Below, piece by piece: positions 28,182-36,934 of a stretch of 64,000 bases of DNA. The stretch is from assembly GCF_000344155.1 (NCBI RefSeq), contig NZ_BAOQ01000027.1, forward strand, positions 29,799 through 93,798, written 5' to 3'. How positions within the stretch are numbered: position 1 is the first letter of the stretch; each line of letters begins with the position of its first letter. The notes under the pieces were generated by a model. The model saw only the letters and a list, made by a program, of their open reading frames with translations, ran no database searches and was not told the origin of the DNA. This stretch comes from Gordonia paraffinivorans NBRC 108238. GTDB lineage: Bacteria > Actinomycetota > Actinomycetes > Mycobacteriales > Mycobacteriaceae. A program made the translations under genes and the position numbers.

Positions 28182-29359
28182 CGGCCACGCTGCCGCGTCA
28201 CGAGTACGAACGCATCCCCTACCTCGTCGTCTTCGACGACACGTCGGCCTACAAGGACACCTACGGCGGGGTCACCGAGAGCGTCGTCCTCGAGAGCTAC
28301 CTGCTCAAACCCGTTGGGGTGCCATCAAAGAACGTCATCATTTTCATGCACCCCATCGGCGGTGGCGCCTACCTGCCGATGACGAACGCGCTCGCGCGGG
28401 CGGGCCACCACGTCATCTACTGCAACAGCCGATACCGCGGCGTCGACAGCGCGCTGATCATGGAGAAGGTCGTCCAGGATCTGGGAGCCTGCGTGAAGGA
28501 CGCCAAGGAACGCCTCGGCTACGAGAAGGTCATCCTGGCCGGCTGGAGCGGTGGCGGGGCGCTGTCGCTGTTCTATCAGCAGCAGGCGCAGCGCGCGACG
28601 ATCACCGAGACCCCGGCGGGGGAGCCGCCGGACCTCACCCGGCTCGACCTGCCGGCCGCCGACGGCATGATGCTCCTCGCGGCACATGTCTCGCGCCACG
28701 GGACGTTGACCGAGTGGATGGACCCGTCGATCCTCGACGAGAACGACCCGGACAAGCGAGATCCCGAGCTCGATCTGTACAACCCGGACAACCCGAACCA
28801 GCCGCCGTACAGCGCCGAGTTCCTGGAGCGCTACCGTGCCGCGCAGATCGAGCGGAACCGGCGGATCACCGCCTGGGTGAAAGAGCAGCTCGCCGAGCTC
28901 CGCGGCCGCGGCGAGCCGCTGATGGAGCGCGGGTTCATCGTGCACGGCACCATGGCCGATCCGCGGTGGCTCGATCTCTCCGTCGATCCCAGCGATCGCG
29001 AACTCGGTTGCTACCTCGGCGATCCGCGCATCGTGAACATGGGACCGGTCGGTCTTGCCCGCTTCTCGACGCTGCGGAGTTGGCTGTCGCAGTGGAGTTA
29101 CGACGACGCCAACGGCGACGGGCCGCGCTGTGCAGCCGATCTCGAGGTTCCCACGCTGGTCATCGGCAACTCGGCGGACAACGCGTGCACGCCCAGCCAC
29201 ACCAAGAGGCTGTTCGACGCGGTCGGACACCCGGACAAGACGATGCACACCATCGTCGGTGCGACGCACTACTACTCGGGCCGCGACCAGATCCCCAAGC
29301 TCAAGGAGGCGGTCGGGATCATCACCGAGTGGCTGGGGGAGCGCGGCTGGGCGAACTGA
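28178..29359 (+). CDS. Alpha/beta hydrolase
   Basis: 393 residues. The nucleophile elbow GWSGGG near residue 122 gives the catalytic Ser; HPIGGGAYLPMTNALARAGHHV near 50 supplies the oxyanion loop; PTLVIGNSADNACTPSHTKRLF near 325 and HTIVGATHYYSG near 355 supply the Asp and His regions. A large insert (about 150-290) forms a cap. Coupled by ATGA overlap to the dioxygenase-like gene, suggesting it acts on the ring-opened product or releases the substrate from an ester (inference). Confidence 0.82.
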   Translation: MTATLPRHEYERIPYLVVFDDTSAYKDTYGGVTESVVLESYLLKPVGVPSKNVIIFMHPIGGGAYLPMTNALARAGHHVIYCNSRYRGVDSALIMEKVVQDLGACVKDAKERLGYEKVILAGWSGGGALSLFYQQQAQRATITETPAGEPPDLTRLDLPAADGMMLLAAHVSRHGTLTEWMDPSILDENDPDKRDPELDLYNPDNPNQPPYSAEFLERYRAAQIERNRRITAWVKEQLAELRGRGEPLMERGFIVHGTMADPRWLDLSVDPSDRELGCYLGDPRIVNMGPVGLARFSTLRSWLSQWSYDDANGDGPRCAADLEVPTLVIGNSADNACTPSHTKRLFDAVGHPDKTMHTIVGATHYYSGRDQIPKLKEAVGIITEWLGERGWAN

Positions 29360-29412
29360 TCCGTACCGGACCCGGCGCGTCCGAGATCCGCCCCTGATCT
29401 CCACCCTCGGCA

Positions 29413-29445
29413 GCGCAGCGGATGCGATGACGTCATCCGCTGCGC
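29413..29445. terminator. Bidirectional terminator between convergent genes
   Basis: GCGCAGCGGATG (29413-29424) pairs perfectly with CATCCGCTGCGC (29434-29445), with a 9-nt loop. It lies between the hydrolase and the oppositely oriented FadD36-like gene. Confidence 0.75.
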
Positions 29446-29484
29446 GCTGGAGGGCGGATTCCGGGGCGCTTCCCAGGCCCCGGC

Positions 29485-30876
29485 TCAGCCGAGCAGCTTC
29501 TTCTGCACCTTGCCCATCGCGTTTCGGGGAAGCGAGTCGACGAACCGGATCTCCCGCGGGCGCTTGTGATTCGACAGTTCGCCGGCGACGAACTCGATGA
29601 GTTCGGTGTCGGCCACCTCATCACCCACCACGTAGGCGACGATCCGCTGGCCGAGGTAGTCGTCGGGGACGCCGATCACCGCGACCTCTCGTACCGCCGG
29701 GTGGGCGAGCAGCACCGTCTCGATCTCGCCCGCCCCGATGCGGTAGCCGGCCGACTTGATGAGGTCGGTGGCGCGCCGGCCGACGATGCGGTGCATACCG
29801 GACGGATCGATGACGGCGACGTCGCCGGTCGCGAAGAACCCGTCGTCGAGCCAGGATTCGGTGGTCGCCTCCGGCCGGTTGAGGTAGCCCGAGGACATCA
29901 TCGGTCCGCGCACGTGGAGGTCGCCGACGCTCTCGCCGTCGTGGGGGACGTCCTCTCCGCCTTCGCGGAGTCGCGTCTCGACCCCGGCCAACGGCAGTCC
30001 GACCCACCCGGGCCGTCGTTCGCCGTCGACGCGGGTGCTCACGGTGATGAGCGTTTCGGTCATGCCGTATCGCTCGACGATCTCGTGCCCGGTCAGGTCT
30101 CGGATCCGCTCGAAGACGGGCACCGGCAGGGGCGCGCTCCCGGAGACCAGCACCCGCGCCGACGAGAGGGTCCGGGCCGCGTCGGGGTCCGCGCCGACCC
30201 GGCTCCACACCGTCGGCACCCCGAAGAACATCGACGCCCCGGATTCGGCGGCCGCGGCATACCCCGGCGCGGTCGGTTTCACGGTGTGGATCAGCCGGCC
30301 GCCGCGTCGGAGCGGGCCGAGCACACCGAGGATCAGCCCGTGCACGTGGAACAGGGGGAGGCCGTGGGCGAGCGTGTCGTCGGCGGTCCACAGCCAGGCG
30401 TCGGCGAGCGCATCGAGTCCCTCGGCGATCGCGTGGCGGGTGATCGGCACGCCCTTCGGCAGTCCGGTGGTACCGGAGGTGTAGAGGATCAGGGCCGTTG
30501 AATCGGCGCGCGGTTCGGGGTGCCGGTGCCACGACTTCGCGTACCGGCGGACCGGGACGACGGGCAGGGTGGTCTCATCCGGGGCCGGACCGAGCCACGC
30601 CTGTGCACCGGAGTCGGAGAGGATGTGCTCGAGTTCGCGCGGCCCGGAGTCGGGCGGCACCGGCACGACGGGGACGCCGGCGATCAATCCGCCGACGACG
30701 GCGAGGACCGTCTCGACGGTCGGCTGCGCCAGAACCGCGACGGTTCGCGCTCCCGCTATCCGTTCGGCGACGGCGGTGGCGGCGCCGACCAGATCCTCGC
30801 GGGACAGGTGATCGTCGCCGATGCGGACGACTTCGGGATCATCCGGGGCTGTGGGGGTCAACGTCGGCAACAGCAC
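29485..30876 (-). CDS. fadD36: Acyl-CoA synthetase, FadD36-like
   Basis: 463 residues, short ANL synthetase. YTSGTTGLPKGVP near residue 130, LFHVHGLILG near 170, ERYGMTETL near 265, GDVAVIDPSGMHRIVGRRATDLIKSAGYRIGAGEIE near 345-385, catalytic Lys in RNAMGKVQKKLLG. Closely similar along its length to M. tuberculosis FadD36; the group also resembles malonyl/methylmalonyl-CoA synthetases (MatB). GTG start agrees with the M. tuberculosis start. The SRPBCC gene lies 58 nt upstream on the same strand. Confidence 0.85.
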   Translation of the reverse strand: MLLPTLTPTAPDDPEVVRIGDDHLSREDLVGAATAVAERIAGARTVAVLAQPTVETVLAVVGGLIAGVPVVPVPPDSGPRELEHILSDSGAQAWLGPAPDETTLPVVPVRRYAKSWHRHPEPRADSTALILYTSGTTGLPKGVPITRHAIAEGLDALADAWLWTADDTLAHGLPLFHVHGLILGVLGPLRRGGRLIHTVKPTAPGYAAAAESGASMFFGVPTVWSRVGADPDAARTLSSARVLVSGSAPLPVPVFERIRDLTGHEIVERYGMTETLITVSTRVDGERRPGWVGLPLAGVETRLREGGEDVPHDGESVGDLHVRGPMMSSGYLNRPEATTESWLDDGFFATGDVAVIDPSGMHRIVGRRATDLIKSAGYRIGAGEIETVLLAHPAVREVAVIGVPDDYLGQRIVAYVVGDEVADTELIEFVAGELSNHKRPREIRFVDSLPRNAMGKVQKKLLG

Positions 30877-30934
30877 TTCTCCAGGGTGCCATGTCGCGGA
30901 CCCGTTTCCGCGGAAGCACTCTCGGCCCGCGTGG

Positions 30935-31555
30935 TCACCCGTCGCGGGCGAGTCGCTCGGCGCGTTCCTTGATGCCGCGGAGCATCCTGCGTTCCATGAT
31001 CAGCGATCCGGGCTCCATCGGGATCATCCCGAGTTTCCTGGCGAGCCCCGGCAGACGAAATCGGTTGCGGCTGATCAGTCGAGTGCCGTCGCCGTGGGGC
31101 ACCAGCGTGAACGACCACAGCCAGTTGCCGTCCGCGGTCAGGGTCGCGTACGCGCGGTTGGGTTCTGCGACGACGACTTTCGGAGTGCGCGGCGCATCAC
31201 CGATCGTGTCGCCGACGACGGGGTGCTGGTACTCCGGGAGTATCCGGTCGACGCTGTGCATGTCCAGGCCGAGCAGGTTCTCGATCCAGTCGTGGGTGTA
31301 CGCGCCGCCTCGCGGGGACGGTCCCATCTGGACGAGCCAAGGGTAGACGGCCTCCGGCGGCGCGTCGACGGTGATCGCCCGCGTGGCGATGCCGTCGGCG
31401 TCGGGGAGCAGTTCGTCGCCGGGCAGTGTGGCGGTCGCCTCGTCGACGGTCGCGCCCCAGGTCATCACCCACGGGCGGACGAACGCCCGGTAGGTCTCGG
31501 CGAGCGCCGCCACTCCGAGGAGGCCGGCTGCGAGTGTGAGCGGACGGGTCTTCAC
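30935..31555 (-). CDS. Membrane-anchored SRPBCC-fold protein
   Basis: 206 residues. The N-terminal hydrophobic segment (TLAAGLLGVAALAETY) is followed by an SRPBCC (START-like) domain beginning RAITVDAPPEAVYPWLVQMG near residue 60. Such domains bind hydrophobic ligands; no catalytic residues can be named. The GTG start overlaps the stop of the broken small membrane gene (GTGA), so the two were translated together. Confidence 0.7.
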   Translation of the reverse strand: MKTRPLTLAAGLLGVAALAETYRAFVRPWVMTWGATVDEATATLPGDELLPDADGIATRAITVDAPPEAVYPWLVQMGPSPRGGAYTHDWIENLLGLDMHSVDRILPEYQHPVVGDTIGDAPRTPKVVVAEPNRAYATLTADGNWLWSFTLVPHGDGTRLISRNRFRLPGLARKLGMIPMEPGSLIMERRMLRGIKERAERLARDG

Positions 31556-31772
31556 GTGGTCCTCCGTGCGGCGACAGGGATCGGTGACGCGGTGTGCGGG
31601 TCGCGGTGTCGAAGGGCTCGACGCCCGAGAACTGCGAGGGCGATCTCCACGAGCCGATCACCGCGATCACGGGCCGGCGGAAGAAGATCTGCAGCACCGT
31701 CAACTGTACGGCGATCCACGCGATGAGCGACGCGCCGCCGGAGAAGACCTCCGAGGACGCCCCGTCGCGCAC
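31552..31772 (-). pseudogene. Frameshifted small membrane protein gene
   Basis: One frame (GTG 31772) gives GASSEVFSGGASLIAWIAVQ and TVLQIFFRRPVIAVIG; after this a different frame gives LVEIALAVLGRRALRHRD and ends in a TGA that overlaps the SRPBCC start. Adding a single base after VIG joins them into one hydrophobic protein of about 74 residues. The 4-nt coupling to the next gene shows that the second frame is genuine. The true start may be upstream. Function unknown. The rest of 31773-31916 shows nothing recognisable. Confidence 0.45.
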
Positions 31773-31916
31773 GCGAGAGCCCGGGCTGTCGAGGTTCGTC
31801 CATACCGGCCGGCGCCGGTCGACGAGCCGGGAAGTGACCTCACCACTCCGGTCTCGGCCGTGGCCGACGCCGCGTCGTGGCTACAAGGGCACCATCGCGG
31901 GTGTCGATGCCGCTCC

Positions 31917-32603
31917 CTAGGGGCGCACCCACCCGTCGGCCATGAACTCCACCAGCAACTGCGCCTTGTTGCCGATGGGTCGTCCGGCCTCCTCGTAGCG
32001 CCGGACCACCCGCCGGTAGTGCTCGCGCACGGTGCTCTCGGCGATCCGGTGGATGTGCGAGGTCTCGCGGAGGGTCGCGCCGAGTGTGTAAGTCTTCAGG
32101 ATCTCGCGCTCGCGCTCGGTCACCCGTACACGGTTGGCGGGTGCGGCCCCCGACGATTGCGCCGGTGGTCCGACGACAGTGGCCAGCGCCTGTTTCAGCG
32201 CCGTCTCGGCGCCGTGTGCGCGCGGCGAGATCCGGATCTGGTCACGTCCGACGAGACCGTCGCCGACGAAGACGGTCTGGACGTTCCGCAAGCGGGGTGC
32301 CCGCCGGACCAGGTTGAGGACCCCGGCGGACCGGACGATCAGCAGGGCGGGGTTGCGCAAGGTGGACAGTTGCGCGGGCTCGACCAACGTCGCGTCGTAC
32401 CCGCAGCCCTCCACGAGGGCGACGAGCGCGGCGTCGTAGATGTCGCCTTCGGCGACCACGGCGACGGGTCTGCGGGCGGACGAGGATGGTGCCGGTGTGG
32501 GTGCGGAGGTCGGTGACGTCTGTCCGACCGAGGCCAGGTGAGACGGCACCGTGACCTCTGGGGTCTCGTGGGGTCGTTGCAGTTCGTCGAGAGGGGCTGA
32601 CAT
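31917..32603 (-). CDS. LuxR-type HTH regulator with degenerate receiver-like domain
   Basis: 228 residues. Pro/Ser/Thr-rich N-terminus, then an alpha/beta region starting PVAVVAEGDIYDAALVALVEGCGYDATLV that looks like a receiver fold without a clear phospho-Asp. The C-terminal HTH is VTEREREILKTYTLGATLRETSHIHRIAESTVREHYRRVV near residues 160-205. AGGAGG nine bases before ATG 32603 decides the start. Divergent from the second regulator across a 282-nt spacer, next to the Ter-type operon; a role in its control is inferred. Confidence 0.72.
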   Translation of the reverse strand: MSAPLDELQRPHETPEVTVPSHLASVGQTSPTSAPTPAPSSSARRPVAVVAEGDIYDAALVALVEGCGYDATLVEPAQLSTLRNPALLIVRSAGVLNLVRRAPRLRNVQTVFVGDGLVGRDQIRISPRAHGAETALKQALATVVGPPAQSSGAAPANRVRVTEREREILKTYTLGATLRETSHIHRIAESTVREHYRRVVRRYEEAGRPIGNKAQLLVEFMADGWVRP

Positions 32604-32885
32604 CGATACGGTCCTCCTGTTGACACGGTTTGTCAGGAAACCGGCCTCGGACATCGCCGTGGGGCCGATCGACTCATGCCCCGAAGCCGTGATCGACCTT
32701 TCTCGCGATCATGTGCAGACGTCTGCGAATGCGTTCCTCCGCAGACTCCTACTTCTCCAGACTTGCGAATCAGATGTGGCATGTCACGTTTTTGCGACCT
32801 GATTGATAGGCAATGGATACTGACGCGCTCGCGAAATCGAGTTGCTTGCGTGATCACGCACGATCGACGCACTTCAGGCAAAATC

Positions 32886-33626
32886 ATGCACATGCCGAAT
32901 CGTCTGCGAGTACTGGTGGCCTCGCCCCTGGGCCACGTGGTGGCAGCTCCCCTCGAGTCTGCTCTGGACTCCGCCCACATCGCCGTGGCCACCGACGAGG
33001 ACGAGTTCGTCAGGTCGGTCGTCGGCAACGTCAGGTTCGACGTCGTCGTCTCCGATCTCATCTGGAACCGGCCGGAGATGGAGTGGACCTTCGACGGACT
33101 CGACGCCATCGGGATCCTCGCCGAGCACGACCGACACGCGCCGGTCATCCTCGCCACCCAGGGGTACGGGTTGGAGCAGGACCACCTCGACGAGGCGCGA
33201 CTGCGGAACGAGGTCGTCGGTGTCATCGCGAAGTCCGACGGGTTCGCCACACTGATGAACTCGATCCGGGCGGCGGCGCTGGGACAGTCCGTCGCCGAGA
33301 AGGTGGAGCCGCCGCGACGCAAGCCGCTCTACGAACTGCTGACCGGTCAGCGCGGGCACACCGCCGGCCGCCTGGCCGGCGCGATCGCATCCGGAAACGC
33401 CTCCGACGGCGCCAGTCTGGCACGGGCGGCGAAGGTCTCACCCAACACGGCGAACAAGGTGACGAGCCACTACCTGGGGCCGATCATCGAGGCGCGGGGC
33501 GAACATCCCGCGGCATCGCCGATGACACAGGCCGCCGTCTACCGGTGGTGCGGTCTGCACGCCCGCTATCTGATCAGTTGGTGCCGCCGGCACGGACATC
33601 CCGACGTGCTGGCCCCGATGCCGTGA
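32886..33626 (+). CDS. Response-regulator-like DNA-binding protein
   Basis: 246 residues. RLRVLVASPLG opens a receiver-like domain; FDVVVSDLIWNRP near residue 60 has an Asp where phosphorylation would occur, then VILATQGYG and VIAKSDG for the Thr/Lys positions. The C-terminal part (LAGAIASGNASDGASLARAAKVSPNTANKV) looks like an HTH. No histidine kinase is nearby. ATG 32892 is an alternative start. The last 53 nt overlap, in antisense, the end of the HAD gene. Confidence 0.68.
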   Translation: MHMPNRLRVLVASPLGHVVAAPLESALDSAHIAVATDEDEFVRSVVGNVRFDVVVSDLIWNRPEMEWTFDGLDAIGILAEHDRHAPVILATQGYGLEQDHLDEARLRNEVVGVIAKSDGFATLMNSIRAAALGQSVAEKVEPPRRKPLYELLTGQRGHTAGRLAGAIASGNASDGASLARAAKVSPNTANKVTSHYLGPIIEARGEHPAASPMTQAAVYRWCGLHARYLISWCRRHGHPDVLAPMP

Positions 33627-34494
33627 GTTCCGAGCGGGCCGGGGTGAATCCGGGGTCGTGCACCGACCGGAGGAACCACTCGAGGATCTCGACCCCGGCC
33701 AGCGCCCCGGTCCCGGCGGTCACCTCGAGGCCGGGGATCGTCCAGCCGAGGCTTTCGAGTTCGCCGTGGCGCGGTCGGATCGCGAGATCTGCGTAGGAGA
33801 GCAGGTCGGTGTCGAGTCGGCCGTCACCCGCGGCGTGGAGCCGCGCGTCCGCGGCGAGCAGCTCGTCGTCGACGAGCCTGCGACGCACTTCCGCGACCGC
33901 CGAGGACTTGGTGAGCGCTCGCGGCGTCGTGTAGATCTTGCGCCCCTGCTGCGACGCGGTCCAGCCACGCCGCTCGCACCACTCCCGCCAGTCGGGGAGA
34001 AACGCCTCGGGCTGGGCGTCCGGTTCGACGACGAGGTAGCAGAACAGGTCATCGGCGGTACGCAGCGAACGCACCCACGAGTCATCGATCCGTCGGCGCA
34101 GTTCGGTGAGCATCTCGTCGAGGCCGGCACCCGACGCGATCACCACGCGTTCGATGTGTCGCCGCCAGTCGGCGTCGTCCTCGCCGTCGACGAGGATGCG
34201 GCCGCCGTTGCTCACCACCGCATGACGGAACGGGGCGCCGGGCAGCGTGATGCGCTCGTACTGCGCGGGTGACCGCGTGGTGGTCGGGACCACCGGCACC
34301 TCCGCGGCGAGCTGCGCGAGGAGTTCGACGGCGGTGGTGGTCATGTACGACAGCGGCCCGCCGCGGTAGATCTCGACACACACCGTGTCGAGGCGGGCGA
34401 ACTGGTCGGCGCCCATCGCGGCCTCGGAGTAGATCAGCGTGCGGTCGAGGTCGGTCGCCACAAGGGCGCTCGCCGGACCGACACCAGCGCTCAC
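33574..34494 (-). CDS. HAD-family phosphatase of a Ter-type operon
   Basis: 306 residues. ATDLDRTLIYS near residue 15 is HAD motif I (DxD); VPTTTRSPAQYERI near 70 is motif II region; RALTKSSAVAEVRRRL near 200 gives the Lys; AGDGRLDTDLLSYAD near 230 is the acidic motif IV. Matches the HAD member of tellurite-linked (Ter) biosynthetic operons, where it is proposed to dephosphorylate a nucleoside-like intermediate. GTG start overlaps the StiP stop by 4 nt. Last gene of the five-gene operon. Confidence 0.82.
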   Translation of the reverse strand: MSAGVGPASALVATDLDRTLIYSEAAMGADQFARLDTVCVEIYRGGPLSYMTTTAVELLAQLAAEVPVVPTTTRSPAQYERITLPGAPFRHAVVSNGGRILVDGEDDADWRRHIERVVIASGAGLDEMLTELRRRIDDSWVRSLRTADDLFCYLVVEPDAQPEAFLPDWREWCERRGWTASQQGRKIYTTPRALTKSSAVAEVRRRLVDDELLAADARLHAAGDGRLDTDLLSYADLAIRPRHGELESLGWTIPGLEVTAGTGALAGVEILEWFLRSVHDPGFTPARSELTASGPARRDVRAGGTN

Positions 34495-35624
34495 GCGTCT
34501 TCCTTGATCAGTCCGACGCACGAGTACGCGAGGTCGGGAGAGACCTCCACCGGTACGCCGCGTTCGGCCGCGAGCAGGCGGATGTGCCGGTGTTCGGGCA
34601 GGTCGCCCTCGCGCACCAGGACACGCCACGGCACTCGCCGCAGGAGCACGCGCGTGGTCTCGCCGACGCCCGGCTTGACCAGGTTGACCGACGACAGCCC
34701 GTATTCGAGACGGATCTGTTCCACCGACCTCCATCCCGCCCAGGTCGGGGTCCTGCTCTCCGGCGTCATCGCGGCCAGGCGGTCGCGGACGCGGTCGCGA
34801 ACCGCCTCGAACTCGGCGCTGACGGAATCGAGGAACTGCGCGGAGACGTCGTGTTCGGCGAGGTGCCGGTAGAACTTGGCGCCGTGGAACTCGCCGGGAC
34901 CGATGTGATCGGCGTTCAGGACAGTGCGCGACACCAGTCCGGAGACCGTGGAGTTCAGGCAGGCCGAGGCGATGAGGAAGTCGTCGCGCGTGCCGTACAG
35001 CGTGGTGCACGATCCCGGGTCGGCGAGTACGGCCAGCTCGTCGTTCAGCCGCGGACGGTCCGGGAGTCGCGCGTACTCGGCGAGCGCCGCGGTGAGTTCG
35101 CGCTGGATGGCGCCCTTGCCGGTCCATCCGTCGACGAAGACGATCGACTCGCCGGAATGCCGGGCCACGATGTGATCGAGCGCCACGGTGTCGATCCCCC
35201 GGTCGCGCACGATCGAGATCGTGTAGTGCTGCGGCTCGATGCCGTGCACGGTCTGCATCCAACGCCGGATGAGGATGCCGACGGGGGTGCCGGCGCGGGC
35301 GAGGGAGACCAGGGTCGGAGCCGGAGATCGTTCGGCCAGAACGAGTTCCGAGACGACGCCGACCGCTTCGGCGAGCCGGCGTGCCGAGGTGCGGAGCGTC
35401 TCGTGGAAGAGTTGTCGGTACTCCGGGCCGGGTTGGTACTCGATCGGCAGCGACTCGGCGTAATGGGCCTGCCCGGACTGGATACGGCGCTCGCGCTCGC
35501 GAAGATCGCCTTCCAGCGCGACATCGGACAGATCCTTGAGCAGCCAGGTGACCTCGTCGGGTGCGTAGGAACCGAACTGCGGCCCGCACAGCGGCGGAGT
35601 CCGTGTGGCGTCGAATGCGGTCAT
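34491..35624 (-). CDS. StiP-family PRTase-like protein with C-terminal Pelota RNA-binding domain
   Basis: 377 residues. FGSYAPDEVTWLLKDLSD at the start and RIQSGQAHYAESLPIEYQPG mark the StiP (PF11202) family, variously described as phosphoribosyltransferase-like or cysteine-protease-like. IVFVDGWTGKGAIQREL near residue 180 resembles a PRPP loop. The C-terminal about 85 residues (EHRHIRLLAAERGVPVEVSP) match the Pelota/L7Ae-like RNA-binding fold. ATGA overlap with the upstream gene. In Ter systems this protein is predicted to help make a nucleoside-type metabolite. Confidence 0.85.
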   Translation of the reverse strand: MTAFDATRTPPLCGPQFGSYAPDEVTWLLKDLSDVALEGDLRERERRIQSGQAHYAESLPIEYQPGPEYRQLFHETLRTSARRLAEAVGVVSELVLAERSPAPTLVSLARAGTPVGILIRRWMQTVHGIEPQHYTISIVRDRGIDTVALDHIVARHSGESIVFVDGWTGKGAIQRELTAALAEYARLPDRPRLNDELAVLADPGSCTTLYGTRDDFLIASACLNSTVSGLVSRTVLNADHIGPGEFHGAKFYRHLAEHDVSAQFLDSVSAEFEAVRDRVRDRLAAMTPESRTPTWAGWRSVEQIRLEYGLSSVNLVKPGVGETTRVLLRRVPWRVLVREGDLPEHRHIRLLAAERGVPVEVSPDLAYSCVGLIKEDA

Positions 35625-36934
35625 CGTGAGATCTCCTGAGACGCGGGCGTCGCGGCCGCGTGCTGCGGGGCGGCGGGCAGGATCGTCAGGGTCACCGGAT
35701 GCCCGGCGGCGGTGAGCACGTCGAGCAGGCCGCCGGGGGCGCGGAGGTCCGCGGTGTCGGCGGGTGTGTCGACGACCAGCACCACCTGCGGATCCGGGAA
35801 CACGGCCGACGACACGTTGTAGACGAATCGCGGCGTTCCCGGGTCGGATTCCGGTGCGCGGAAGCGGAATCCGCGGCGCAGGGGATAACCGGGGACGTCG
35901 TGCACCTGGGCGGGGGACCGGGTCGTGGTCTGGTAGCCGGTCTCGAAACCCCGGCGTTCGATGCCCTCGGCGATGCACAACGGCGCGTACATGAGCTCTT
36001 CGTGACCGATCACCACGACGGGGCGGCCCGGCTCGAGGTGCGCGGTGATCGTCTCGGCAGCGGAATCGGCGGCGCGATGGAACGCCGCGGAGTCCTCGCG
36101 CAGGAATCCGTGCCGCCCCCCGTCGGGGACGTCGTCGGGCCAGTCGAGCTCGATCTCGGTGACCGGGGCGCGCTGTGGCGCCACCGGATTCAGGTCGTCG
36201 GATGCCAGCTCCCAGACCTCGTCGAGCAGCGTCGGCGGGAGCGACACCGAACCCTGGGCGAGACTGACGTAGGCGACCTCGACCCCGAGTTCGGCTGCGG
36301 TCTTGTCGCATTCGGCGCGTTGGTCGGGGGTGCGCATGTCCACCAACGATGCGACGACGAATCGCGTCCGGGGGTGGGACCCGATGACGGACTCGATCGC
36401 GCGGACGGCGGTGGTGCCGGTGGAGATCTCGTCGTCGACGAGGATCAGCGTCTCGTCGCGAGTGCCGGCGTCGAGGAACGCGGGGTCGCCGGGCTGCAGG
36501 AGGTGGGTGGTCGCATGGGAATGCCCTTCCTCGAACGTTCCCGACACCATCACCCCCGGCAGATGACGACGCGTCGAATGGAGATAGCGCGAGGCCGAGA
36601 TCGCCTCGGCCACGCAATGGCCCAGTCCCGTGGCGGTCTCGGCGAAACCGAAGACCACGGCGTCGCGGGCGGCGTCGGTCCCGATCCGGTCGATGATCGC
36701 CGCACCGAGGTCGTCGGCGGCACCCCGCACGCGGCGGACAGGTGTCGGGATGTGCTTGCCGAGCACCGTCGACACGAGCAGGTGTGCGCGCCTGCGGTTG
36801 TGTCGGAGACCCAGAACGACGAGGTCGCGCAGCCGATGACCGGCGTGGCCGCCTCCCTCGGCGGTGACCTCTACACCGAAACGTGTGGTGACCCAGTCGG
36901 GTTCGCGTTCCGCTGGGGTGCCCTGAACTGTCAC
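35621..36934 (-). CDS. Phosphoribosyltransferase with C-terminal TRSP domain
   Basis: 437 residues. N-terminal type I PRTase with the PRPP-binding loop LILVDDEISTGTTAVRAIE near residue 165. The second half (from about 270) contains GHEELMYAPLCIAEGIERRGFETGYQTTTRSPAQ, with the TRSP sequence that names the domain. Both domains are known together only from Ter-linked operons. GTG start overlaps the HpcH gene by 4 nt. Confidence 0.85.
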   Translation of the reverse strand: MTVQGTPAEREPDWVTTRFGVEVTAEGGGHAGHRLRDLVVLGLRHNRRRAHLLVSTVLGKHIPTPVRRVRGAADDLGAAIIDRIGTDAARDAVVFGFAETATGLGHCVAEAISASRYLHSTRRHLPGVMVSGTFEEGHSHATTHLLQPGDPAFLDAGTRDETLILVDDEISTGTTAVRAIESVIGSHPRTRFVVASLVDMRTPDQRAECDKTAAELGVEVAYVSLAQGSVSLPPTLLDEVWELASDDLNPVAPQRAPVTEIELDWPDDVPDGGRHGFLREDSAAFHRAADSAAETITAHLEPGRPVVVIGHEELMYAPLCIAEGIERRGFETGYQTTTRSPAQVHDVPGYPLRRGFRFRAPESDPGTPRFVYNVSSAVFPDPQVVLVVDTPADTADLRAPGGLLDVLTAAGHPVTLTILPAAPQHAAATPASQEISR

